In this document: positions 27,601-35,646 of the stretch, piece by piece
Layout of the letters: each line of letters begins with the position of its first letter
Position numbering within the stretch: position 1 is the stretch's first letter
Source of the DNA: Cyanoderma ruficeps
Lineage: Eukaryota > Chordata > Aves > Passeriformes > Timaliidae
Direction: 5' to 3'
NCBI GenBank assembly: GCA_008694505.1
Contig: VZDJ01000623.1
Coordinates: 14,348,988-14,412,987 of the forward strand
Length of the DNA: 64,000 nucleotides
Program-made: the position numbers and the translations under genes
The notes under the pieces: model-generated
Told to the model about the DNA's origin: nothing
Databases searched by the model: none
What the model saw: the letters and a program-made list of their open reading frames with translations, nothing else

Positions 27601-30600
27601 AGAGACAAACATCAGCATCACTTCTCTAAACACCGGCATAACTTTTAATTGGTACCAAGGGGCTCTGTAAAAAGCACTTTGTTTTTTCCCTCACCAGAAG
27701 CCAAAAGTCCTATTGTATTATGGTGCCAGGCATGAAAAACAAACCCATCTTAACCATTCCCGACATCTGTTACTATTCTGAGCCACCAAACTGAGTCACA
27801 ATAAGATGCTAAATAAGATGCTAACCACAATTAAAAATGATAACCTCAACCCACCTCAATGTCTTCCTAAGCAAGGAAGGAAGACCTGTGATTAAAAATG
27901 GCTTCATTAGGTTTAAAAAACATTTATATCCATTCTAATTTTCACATTTTCAATCAGGGCTTTTATTTTCTGTACTTCAAAATTTCAGTCTATAATAAAA
28001 AAATAGGGTATTAAAGACTCCTGATAAAGCCAGAAAGGATCAAATTGCATTCAAATTGCATTGCTTTTTAAACTTCATCACTGAATTTTCAACATATCTT
28101 CCTTTTACATACACACAATATGAAATGTGGATGCACTTCACTGCACAAAGACTTGTATGTGAATTTATTATGAGATACTGATACAAGTGTGAAACCTAGG
28201 AAGTTATGAAATGTAATCAGAATCCTTCTTTTGGAAGGGGTGACACTCGACATGTATTATTTCAAAAGACAATCTGATTGAAGTCCAGGCTCAGTAAACT
28301 GCTGAACAAACTTTAATTTGTACTTGTTACACTGGTTCTTGGACAAATTCGTAGCAGTTCACAAACTGTGACTGAAGTGAAGGGTCCACCAGCAGTCTCT
28401 CACACAGCCATCAATTATCAAATTGATAACCACATCCACTCTCCTTCCTAAGATGAGTTTATTCCTGAGAAGCCTTCGAATATCAAGAAATTTAAGGCAT
28501 CACGCTCTCAGCAGTACTGGACATAAAGCACCACAAGTCCTCAGGCTGTGGTTTTTGTAACACTGGTACGTGTGCCAAAGGCAGAGGTACAAAGGTACAA
28601 GACCAGGCTCCCCAAAGGTCAGAAATGACTGACTCCAGACCCGCCTCAGCATGCTGTGAGATCATTCCTACTTGGGTAAAGTGAACTAGATGGATCTTGG
28701 ATGCCTCACCACGTCATTCCAATGAATTTGAACTGTGGTCACAGACACAGCTGCTTATAAAGACCTCATCCCAACACTTGTGATTCTGATACAGTTCTAT
28801 ACATTTTACATTCATCATTCCCTCTGTAAAGTTCCATTTTGGATGGATTACTTTAACACACAAATCACAACCAACTGCTTGGCAGGCAAACAAATTACCA
28901 TAGCCTTGCCTCCAGAAGTCACACTAGTACATCAGAAAAGCTATAAAGGAGATCATCATCCCCTAAAAAGATGGAATTCGTTGAAGATGTGGCTGATGGC
29001 AGATTTTTTCCTTCAAGGGCCATCTCCTCTTCTAGGTCTGCATGAGGTACCTTTTTACTGGGGTAATTTCACTCATACACAGGAGAACTAGAGGGCTGAA
29101 AAGACATCAGTTACTTTTGAAGGGTGAGGAAAAGAAAAAAATCACACCTCCAGGACAAAATAATAAAAGTTATTAAAAATATACACAAGTCAGCAAACGA
29201 GCTAAGATGCTAGTCACACTGACACAGGCACTGCTTGACTGATTTCTCAATATTCTGGACTTTAGCCCCACCATCACGGATGTCTGACACTTAAAGTGGT
29301 AAACAGGAGAAAGTTTAACGTAAATCAGCATTGAGCTTAACGCTGATCCTGTTATTCCTCCATTTTTATGAAAACAGACTTAAATGTCACTGATTCACAG
29401 TGACATTTAAAAGCTGACACTAAACCCTCAAACAATGTTACATGTCTATAGACTGTCATGCCCAGAGATTCCAAAGTGCAGCAGTAATAAATTATTCACA
29501 GTGATCAAGAAGTAACTTTTTAGACAACAAATCATGCAAGGAAACTATTTACACTTTCAAAGTTTTCTTCTGTAGAGCTACTAAATATTTAAAGACTCTA
29601 TTTAAAGGTATTTTAAATATTAATAGGTATAAAAAGGTTTCCTTTGTGCTATTTTGCCATACTATGAAGTATTTTTTTATATTGGATGCTTTTAGATAAA
29701 TTATTTCAACTTGTGATGAAAACCACCAAAGAGAAAAACAAGAATCAAAACAGGAACCTTAGCTAAGAAAAAAGACTTGGCAGCAAGGAACACAAGCAGA
29801 TAATTCATGTCATAAGAAATAAATATAAGTAATTAAACTCCAACAATCCTGAGAGGTGGCAAAGTATCACCGCCCCTTATTTAGCATGTTAATCATATTG
29901 TTATGTTGCAGTGCAGAATAATAATGCAATTACAAATTCCCAGACAACAGCCCTGAGTGCATGTTTGGTCAGGGCTGAATGCTATCAGTTCTACACACTG
30001 TGTTACTGATAGTGTGTCCTGTGCTCTCCGTGATTAGACCTCAGTGCTACCCCTGTATCTTTCAAGTGCCAGGCAGCAGAATTCAAATCTTCGATCAACA
30101 CACCTCTCACACTCTGTTCAACACTATAAGCGGTCTTTGGACAAGGAAAGCAAGGATTTCCAGGCCTGTGAATGGGCTCCCTCTCTCCTGCAGCAGCCAC
30201 TCTCAGCCAACACGATTTTGCTTTGAAACATGAGAGGGGGAGACAGAAGGGTGAACAAGATGTGGCATATCGATATTTACAATAGGTTGTTATTGTGACT
30301 CTTCTCTCAATGCCTATCTACATCCCAAAATCCACAGATCCCAACCAAACTGCAGCTCTGCTGCTTTGCTGGCAGCGGGATGGCACCTGGGCTGTCTGTG
30401 CCAGAGCTGAGGAGAAAAGCCAGGTGACACCACAGCCCTGGGAGGAGATGAGGACAGAAGTGTAACAGATGGTGACAAAGGGTGGTGCAGAGCACAGCAC
30501 AGAATTAGTATCACTGATACTATGATAACAATGTGCAACAGCCAGTGTGCCACAACAATTAGCGCTAATTACAGCACCACTGCAGGAGTGATATCCTGGC

Positions 30601-32802
30601 CAACGCTGGCCACACACCGCAGAAGGTATCTGCAGTATGATCACAAGCTCCAGGGCTGTTACAGGACTTAATGCAGGGACACAAATCTCAAATCATTACC
30701 CCAGTTAACATTAGGCAGAGATGTTTCCAAGACACAGAAATTCCAAGATTTATGCAGGGAGATTCCTGCATAAACGGGAGAAAACTGGGCCACTCCCAAA
30801 CCGGTAACACTGTCTGCGGGAGACTGTAATCTCAGTGGATTTCTCACCAATATCCTTCCCCATTTCTCACCTCAAATGCCAGGGACCTTGACCCTAAAAT
30901 TGTTCCATAACTATTCAGGATAATTTTTCATGGATTATCTGTTTTCTTTATGTCTATTCTCTCTCTCTCTCCCATTTGCTCACTCCATCATAACTTCACT
31001 TTGTACAAAGCTGAAACAGGAGATACTCAATTCACATATCATCCAAGATGTACAGCCACAAATTGCACCAAGAGACATTGAGATAGGAGATTAACAAAAA
31101 AGAAACTATTCACTGACAGTTATCGAGCATTGGAACAGGCTTCCCAAAGAAGTGGTCAAATCAACAACCCTGGAGGTTTTTAAAAGAGGTGTAGACGTGG
31201 CACTTGGGGACACTGTTCAGTGGTGCACTTGGCAGCACCGGGTTAATGCAGGATCTGAAAGGTCTTTTCCAACATAAATAATCCTGTCCCTGTAAATTAA
31301 ACACCTTCTCCTTTCCACCACTCCCTGTGTAGACCGGGGCATGAAATTCAGATGCATGCTGCAAGCCTGATTCAAAACAAACCAAGGGAGTACTAGAAAA
31401 ATGTCCTCCTCCCTTACTATGCCTCCCAGTAAGAAGAACTGTTGCCTCCCCTGCGAAACCCAGGTACAGAACAGGGGACAGACACCCCCCGACACACCAA
31501 AGAAACTGTTGACTGTTTTTATGAAAAACTAGCAACAAGGTGGGTTTCAAGTCTGATTCAAAGAAGCCACACCAACACTTAAAGACAACACTGCAGAGCC
31601 CTCCAATCTGCCCACATGCCATGGATTTTGCCAACGAATTGCTGGAGGAGACAGGATGACAAAGCTCATGTTAGTAATAGAAACCTGTTCCATGTTCCAT
31701 TTTTGCCTTTTTTCTAACTTGGAAATGAAAGTCGGGATAATTTCAGCAAGGAGGTAATATAAAAGTGGATCTTTATTGAAGGCTTTCAGAGGCAGTTATG
31801 GATGACCACAAAAGCCCAGTCCCACAGGGATAAGTACACTTTTATAGGTTTTACAAAATCAGTATAATTGATAAAAAGCACTAATTAGGAGGACAAGTGG
31901 TGATGCAATTTCCTGCAATTTCCCCCCAGGTCAAGCCCCTTCTCTGGAGCCCCCCCTTTGGTACTAGCCGTACTTTGTCCGTGAAATGTATCGTAAAGAG
32001 CTGTTCTCAACCTTGGTTCCCAGGAAGAACCAAGATAGCACGGAGCCTTGTACTCCCTGGGGCTGGCAGCTTTGGAATTTGTTTAGTCTTTTTGCCTAGG
32101 TGAAAGTCCATGGAAAATTATTTGGAAAACTAGGCACTAATACAATAGGCTGCCGAGCTACAAGTATATGTGTAAAGAATACAGAGAACGTATAAAAGGA
32201 AAAAAAAGCGGAAACCAAAAGTACATCACCATCTAAGGGAAAGTATCCCTGCCCATGGTTGGGGGGAAGGTGGAATTAGATGGATCTTTACGGTCTCTCC
32301 CAACCCAAACCATTCCGTGATTCAACAAACAAAATCCCCACGGAACTGATGTCTGCAAGCGCGATCTGGGTGCAGCGGCGGCGCGCAGCCCGGGCTGCCG
32401 ACGCGGGTGCGGTGTGTGCGGGAACACGGGCTCCAAGGGCCAGGATGCGGTGCGCGGACACAGAAGGGAGCAGACCGCCTGACCCTCGGAATAGCTGCAC
32501 TTAACCGGAATACTCAAGGCTTGGAACCTTCCACCAAAGAGAAACAGCATTCAGTGTTTCTTTAAAAACCTGCGAACAGTCGTGTCCCGCGCCTGTGGCT
32601 CGAGCGAGGCTCATGACAGCGGAAAACGCCCCCGAATTCCCCAAGGATACTCCCTCCCTCCACAACCGGCTCCCACCTGCTGGCTCAGGTAGCGCGTCAG
32701 GTAGGGGCCGACGGGCAGCGAGGCGCTCCGGCGGCGGCGGAGCGGGGCGCGCAGGGCGCCGGTCGCGCCGAGGAGCGACAGGAGCAGGAGGAGCCGCAGC
32801 AT
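6411..32802 (-). CDS. PRCP: PRCP, lysosomal Pro-X carboxypeptidase (9 coding exons, complete)
   Basis: Serine carboxypeptidase of the S28 family. It removes a C-terminal residue after proline (known substrates include angiotensin II/III and alpha-MSH) in lysosomes and at the cell surface. Nine exons join in frame (32802-32677, 17054-16914, 15800-15699, 15371-15190, 14518-14361, 13745-13573, 12461-12297, 11150-10963, 6615-6411) to 1440 nt, 479 residues; human is 496. All introns are GT-AG. A Leu-rich signal peptide covers residues 1 to about 16. The catalytic triad is intact by alignment to the family: Ser165 in GGSYGGM, Asp417 in NGGLDPWS and His442 in GAHHLDL. The start codon has G at -3 and begins the signal peptide. 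Odd point: the stretch before IDHFGF is about 14 residues shorter than in human and carries RRRR. It is head-to-head with DDIAS. Identification is firm; exon edges were set by splice consensus and reading frame. Confidence 0.96.
6616..10962 (-). other. PRCP: PRCP intron 8
   Basis: Bounded by a good donor and acceptor. It includes a 14-bp palindrome of A6GCT6 type at about 7681-7694. No repeat family, RNA gene or coding frame was recognised. Confidence 0.8.
10963..11150 (-). CDS. PRCP: PRCP coding exon 8
   Basis: This exon is 188 nt, acceptor CTTTCAG and donor GTAAGC. It encodes [20 protein letters not shown]...WGVRPR...[14 protein letters not shown] and ends two bases into the Ser codon of SNGGLDPWS. 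It contains the sequon NIS. Confidence 0.96.
11290..12030 (-). mobile_element. CR1 LINE fragment (5'-truncated), in PRCP intron 7
   Basis: The plus strand reads the reverse of the CR1 3' part, for example CCCAAAACCGAGCACAGGAT followed by GTGTGGCCTCACCAGTGCCC. The element is in sense with PRCP. It is homologous to the copy at 22.8-23.7 kb. The 154- and 160-codon plus-strand frames here are antisense artefacts of the element. Confidence 0.88.
12297..12461 (-). CDS. PRCP: PRCP coding exon 7
   Basis: This exon has 55 codons, phase 0, acceptor TCATTGCAG and donor GTATGC. It encodes EVCKFLKDP...[18 protein letters not shown]...[10 protein letters not shown]-glycosylation sequons (for example NYT) are visible, as expected of a secretory-pathway enzyme. 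Confidence 0.96.
13573..13745 (-). CDS. PRCP: PRCP coding exon 6
   Basis: This exon is 173 nt, acceptor TATTAAAG and donor GTAATT. It encodes [16 protein letters not shown]...[15 protein letters not shown]...[10 protein letters not shown]. These SKS-domain segments match the human protein closely. Confidence 0.96.
13938..14010 (-). mobile_element. CR1 3'-end scrap
   Basis: ATAATCACAGGATCACTTAG, GTTGGAAAAGATC and AAGTCCAACTG match the reverse of the CR1 3' tail. It lies in PRCP intron 5. Confidence 0.7.
14361..14518 (-). CDS. PRCP: PRCP coding exon 5
   Basis: This exon is 158 nt, acceptor TTTGCAG and donor GTAAGA. It completes [12 protein letters not shown] and continues DLVPCG...[11 protein letters not shown]...[11 protein letters not shown], the start of the family's helical insertion (SKS) domain. 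Confidence 0.96.
15190..15371 (-). CDS. PRCP: PRCP coding exon 4 (nucleophile exon)
   Basis: This exon is 182 nt and ends after two bases of a Gly codon; donor GTGAGT. It encodes [11 protein letters not shown] followed by [22 protein letters not shown]. Ser165 in GGSYGGM is the predicted nucleophile (human Ser179). Confidence 0.96.
15699..15800 (-). CDS. PRCP: PRCP coding exon 3
   Basis: This exon has 34 codons, phase 0 at both ends, acceptor CCAACCAG and donor GTAAGT. It encodes [10 protein letters not shown]...[12 protein letters not shown] (residues 90-123). EHRYYGES is a family signature of S28 peptidases. Confidence 0.96.
16914..17054 (-). CDS. PRCP: PRCP coding exon 2
   Basis: This exon has 47 codons, phase 0 at both ends, acceptor TTCTCACAG and donor GTAAGT. 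It encodes IDHFGF...RYLVADQHW...[18 protein letters not shown] (residues 43-89), the conserved N-terminal part of the S28 alpha/beta-hydrolase fold. Confidence 0.96.
19208..19285. repeat. A-rich low-complexity tract
   Basis: Imperfect (CAAA)n/A-rich sequence of about 75 nt in PRCP intron 1. An A18 run lies further along, around 19831-19849. Confidence 0.7.
22785..23715 (-). mobile_element. CR1 LINE fragment (longest in window), in PRCP intron 1
   Basis: It begins on the plus strand with the reverse of the CR1 3' terminus (GGATCATAGATTAGAATAAT) and runs through the same landmarks as the 11.3-kb copy (TTGAGGCCATTTCTTCTCAT; GGTGTGGCCTCAGCAGTGCC). About 0.9 kb, 5'-truncated, in sense with PRCP. 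Confidence 0.9.
24050..24138 (+). mobile_element. CR1 3'-end scrap
   Basis: GATGGACTTGATGATCTTAA followed by GGTCTTTTTCAGCC and CTATGATCC is the CR1 3' terminus, plus orientation, diverged. It lies in PRCP intron 1. Confidence 0.75.
27800..27823. repeat. Tandem 12-bp duplication
   Basis: AATAAGATGCTA occurs twice without a mismatch, head to tail, in PRCP intron 1. Confidence 0.9.
28041..28062. repeat. Tandem 11-bp duplication
   Basis: CAAATTGCATT occurs twice without a mismatch, head to tail, 220 nt after the 12-bp tandem at 27800. Confidence 0.9.
29380..29410. repeat. Perfect inverted repeat, 13-bp arms, 5-nt loop
   Basis: TTAAATGTCACTG (29380-29392), loop ATTCA, then CAGTGACATTTAA (29398-29410). 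It lies in PRCP intron 1. Confidence 0.9.
30957..30975. repeat. (CT)n microsatellite, short
   Basis: A run of about nine CT units in PRCP intron 1, near the 31.1-kb CR1 fragment. Confidence 0.8.
31105..31290 (+). mobile_element. CR1 3'-end fragment
   Basis: GCATTGGAACAGGCTTCCCA, CCTGGAGGTTTTTAAAAGAG and GAAAGGTCTTTTCCAACATA follow the CR1 3' consensus in plus orientation. Most of the minus-strand open frame over 31161-31634 falls on this and adjoining noncoding DNA. Confidence 0.85.
31726..32108 (-). mobile_element. Probable endogenous-retrovirus solo LTR, in PRCP intron 1
   Basis: Read on the minus strand, the block has a promoter-like TATAAAA (31846-31840) followed about 65 nt later by CAATAAAG (AATAAA at 31777-31772) and a short pyrimidine-rich end. 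This is the U3-TATA-R-poly(A)-U5 layout of a retroviral LTR. No internal gag, pol or env sequence flanks it, hence solo. TGAAAGTC occurs at both edges (31726-31733 and 32101-32108) and may mark a target-site duplication, but its length and the absence of clean TG/CA ends make the exact borders uncertain. Confidence 0.65.
32230..32325 (+). mobile_element. CR1 3'-end fragment next to the LTR
   Basis: TATCCCTGCCCATGG, GGTGGAATTAGATGGATCTT and CTCCCAACCCAAACCATTCC match the 3' tail common in avian CR1 families. It ends at the edge of the CpG island, about 350 nt from PRCP exon 1. Confidence 0.8.
32677..32802 (-). CDS. PRCP: PRCP coding exon 1
   Basis: This exon has 42 codons and ends CAG|GTGGGA, phase 0. 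It encodes the signal peptide ([16 protein letters not shown]), a short propeptide with RRRR at residues 22-25, and the start of the mature chain (YLSQQ), which continues directly into IDHFGF of exon 2. It lies inside the CpG island. Confidence 0.93.
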
Positions 32803-32858
32803 CGCCGCGGGCAGAGCGGGAGAAGGAGGAGGAACAGGAGCGCCCTCGGCCCCGCCGC

Positions 32859-32864
32859 TTTATA
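32859..32864 (-). promoter_or_regulatory. PRCP: TATA box of PRCP
   Basis: The minus strand reads GTATAAAGCGGCGGGG, 57 nt upstream of the PRCP ATG. The usual 25-30 nt spacing puts transcription start near 32830 and predicts a short 5' UTR of about 30 nt. GC boxes lie just upstream. Confidence 0.5.
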
Positions 32865-33140
32865 CGGGCCCGGGGCTGCCCCGCGCGGCCCCACGGGGAG
32901 CGGCGGAGCCCTGGGGGCGGGGCCAGCCCCACACGTGGAGGGGCGGGCCCTGAGCAGCGACGGCTTCCGATTGGCTGCCGGTCGGCGGTTAGCTCGCGCG
33001 CGCCTTCGCGGTTGGCTGAGGCGGCTTCCATAGGTGTTTCGGCCGGGCGGCCTGCCGCGGGGAGGCTGCGATTGGCTACCCGGAGCACGTGACTCGCCCG
33101 TCTCGCCGCTCCGCGCCGTCGGGGTCGAGGCCGACGTTCT

Positions 33141-33195
33141 TGCTTTGTGATTGGGCAAGAGGGGCCACTCGCTCCCCGGACTGCTTTGCGATTGG
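33141..33195 (+). repeat. Duplicated 14-mer carrying CCAAT boxes
   Basis: TGCTTTGTGATTGG at 33141-33154 and TGCTTTGCGATTGG at 33182-33195 differ by one base and are 41 nt apart, about four helical turns. Each ends in ATTGG, an inverted CCAAT box of the kind bound by NF-Y. Confidence 0.7.
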
Positions 33196-33347
33196 CTGGG
33201 AGCTGCCTCGTCCCGCCCCCGCGCGGCCCTCAGCAGCCACACTTCCGCCCTTCCGATCTGCCCTCAGGCGGGGTCGGGGGTGCAGCGGGAGTTCGGGTGC
33301 CCGGGTGGTCCCGCGGCCTGAGGGCACCGAGCGCAGCCCGTGCCCGG

Positions 33348-33353
33348 GTGAGG
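33348..33353 (+). other. DDIAS: Possible donor of a noncoding first exon of DDIAS
   Basis: GG|GTGAGG lies in the CpG island downstream of the CCAAT run. The DDIAS coding exons start 2 kb further on behind an acceptor, so at least one noncoding first exon is required. This donor is one candidate and others are possible. Confidence 0.25.
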
Positions 33354-34704
33354 CGGATCGACCCGGCCGCTCGCTGTTGACCTCGGGGAGGCTCAGGGGT
33401 GCAAACGGGAGTGAGATGTGTTAACGACCCGTGCGTTGCTTTTCCTTAGGGAGAGAGCGAGGCAGCGGGATCACCAGAGGGCACCAGGGACCGCGCTGGG
33501 AGCCGGGCGGCTGAAAGGCGGCGAGCGCGGCTGGAGCAGCTGGAGGGCTGTGTGCTTCCCTTGCCCGGCACTGAGGTTTGGGTTGTTTGGTTTATTACAA
33601 AGAGTGCAAGTAAAACAGATCTATTCGTGCCCACCTCTTTCAGACTGGGTCTAGGTAGTGAGTTCTGCATTTCTTCCAGAGGGAAATAGAGGTGGAGATC
33701 TTGGGTCTGTTTGCTCTTGACCGGGCCTATGTGACCGGACTTACACGCTGTGCTTTACTCCTGTATTTCAGTTTAATACTTGCAGTGTTCTCTGTTTTCT
33801 AGCGTGTGTGTTTGGGGTTTTTTTTCGTTTTGTTGTGTGTTTTTAAATGTCTTTTTAAAGTGCAGGTAACAAAAACTATGTAAACTTTGTTTCTAGAGTT
33901 CTGAGTTGAAAGCACGTGGGAATGAAGCGCGTGTTAGTTTCTCCAAGCCCACCTTTTTGGGCAATAAAAAAATCAGACTTAACTTTATTATTCCTTTTCT
34001 ATACCTTGATGGTTTTTTCCATGTATTTTTTTACTCTTGTCTTGTACTAAAACAACATCTTTGTAGCTAAAACAAAATAGTTCCCTTTTGGTAAGAGTTG
34101 AAGGCACGGGCTATTCAATATACTGAGTCAAGTGAGTCTCTATTAATATATGTGTTCTGAAGAGATGCTTTTTTCTCATTTTGTTTGGCCCCCTATTACA
34201 GCTTTTCCCTTTCCCTACCTCCATTTCCAGATGCAGGGAATATGGGGATTCTTTTTCTTTTTTCTTCTGAACTACTCAGAGTAATGAGTTTAGTCGCTCG
34301 CATTTTTCTGGGACTCAATGTTACATATTTTGTTTTTACCAGGATGCTGAGAAAGGTGTCCCAAAAGGGAAAGGAATAGCTTGAAAGTTTAACTTTCTGG
34401 TGGCAAAATATGAACAAAACGTCATTGTTGATTATAGAATGTGGGCTTTTTTTAACCTGTAAAAGCTATACTTGGGTCTCCTCTATCTCTTTGGTCTTTT
34501 GCTTCTCAGAGAGAGTTTTGGGATGAAGATGTGGAATTCCCTTCCTGTTCTGCAGTTTATATCAAAGAGAGATTTATATTTAGCTATGGCTGTGATAAAA
34601 GAGCTTTTGCAAATATGGACTTTTGAGGAGTCATTTGATCCAGCTGTAGAGAACATTTTGGTCATTGAAGTTGGAGCTCTGTGATTTGAGGTATTGGATG
34701 AGGC

Positions 34705-34812
34705 TCCAGGTGACTTGGTCTAGTGGAAGGTGTCCCTGCCCATGGCATTGGGGCTGGAACTAGATGATGTTTAAGGTCCCTTCCAACCCAAACCGTTCCA
34801 GGATTCTGTGAT
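34705..34812 (+). mobile_element. CR1 3'-end fragment in the 5' part of DDIAS
   Basis: GTGTCCCTGCCCATGGCATT, GGAACTAGATGATGTTTAAG and CCCTTCCAACCCAAACCGTT match the CR1 3' tail, plus orientation, within the presumed first intron of DDIAS. Confidence 0.85.
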
Positions 34813-35533
34813 TGTTGTCTACATGTTTCTAACATCTGCTGAGAAAAAAGCTGTGTGTCTAAAATAGGGGAAGTTTCCTAAAACTTGATGTTTTGGGGAG
34901 TATAATATAATAAGGCCAAAATAAATCTGGAAAGTGTTACAGGAAAGTAATACCAAATAAAATAAATGCATTCCTATTTATTTAAATGTTTAGTTCATCA
35001 TTTATTTGTCAAATCTGTGCAGCCTCTGTTGACCAGGAGCTGACCTTTTAGCTCAAAAAGTGTGATATGTGAGCAAATATAGTTGCTGTTGTGAGCCTTT
35101 TTCAGCATTTTCTGAGCATTCTTTCCAAGTCATTGGTGTTGAAGCATTTGCAGAATTACAAGTGCAGAATCGTTTCAGTTTTTGACCCCGAGTTGGCTTC
35201 ACTCTAAATTAAGGAAAATAATTAGAAAGTAATTTGCTGCAGTGCTGTGCCCAAGGATAATTCTAATAAAGATCCCTAAATGCAAATGACAATTTGCATA
35301 ATCTATGTGCGATGGTGTGCAAATGCCATGAACAGTTCCTTCATATTACATAATTTTATTCTTTTGTTTTAAGAGTTAATTAATAGCATCTGTTTTCAAA
35401 CAGAGACCATCATTTCCTGAAGACTGCTGTTCAAAACGTTAAAATCACCCAACTGAGAGCAGTTAATATTAACATCTCGGGAGAACTCTTCAAACCGTTT
35501 TGACTGACTCGTTTCAGGTGATGCTGTGAGCAC

Positions 35534-35646
35534 ATGAATAGTGTGCAGGGACTCTTGGCTGCCTCTGTGATTTCCATCCAGAATTCCTGCTTCACCTACC
35601 CTGCCTGTCAAAACTGCCTTTCCAGGCTGATAGTGGATTCCAGAAG
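35534..35646 (+). CDS. DDIAS: DDIAS coding exon 1
   Basis: The exon starts at 35518 after TTTCAG, with the CDS from 35534 to donor GTATGT. It encodes MNSVQGLLAASVISIQN followed by CFTYPACQNCLSRLIVDSR, the first CxxC of the zinc ribbon. It ends two bases into an Arg codon. Confidence 0.92.

Larger units (their letters stand above)
17055..32676 (-). other. PRCP: PRCP intron 1 (15.6 kb)
   Basis: This large first intron contains CR1 fragments, a probable LTR, short tandem duplications, homopolymer tracts and a perfect 13-bp hairpin, each listed separately. No coding exon could be supported. Between about 24.2 and 29.3 kb and in much of 17.1-22.7 kb nothing further is recognisable. Confidence 0.8.
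32350..33560. promoter_or_regulatory. CpG island / shared PRCP-DDIAS promoter
   Basis: This is a G+C- and CpG-rich block between AT-rich flanks. It covers PRCP exon 1 and the space before DDIAS. Visible elements are GC boxes at 32913-32924 and 32940-32949, CACGTG E-boxes at 32932-32937 and 33086-33091, and ATTGG (inverted CCAAT) at 32970, 33071, 33150 and 33191, with a variant GTTGG at 33011. The two genes diverge from here, so a bidirectional CpG-island promoter is inferred. Open frames on both strands here (for example 32595-33092 and 32501-33088) are GC artefacts. Confidence 0.8.

Noticed and set aside
28675..28735. Faint resemblance to a CR1 3' tail (GAACTAGATGGATCTTGGAT)
   Set aside because: Only a short stretch matches and the following bases diverge too far to call.
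31161..31634. 157-codon minus-strand frame
   Set aside because: It runs through a CR1 3' fragment and adjoining intron sequence next to the LTR; no protein family recognised.
32501..33242. Long Arg/Ala/Pro-rich frames on both strands in the CpG island (195, 181 and 165 codons)
   Set aside because: Stop-poor because of extreme GC content; the true coding frame here is the 42-codon PRCP exon 1.
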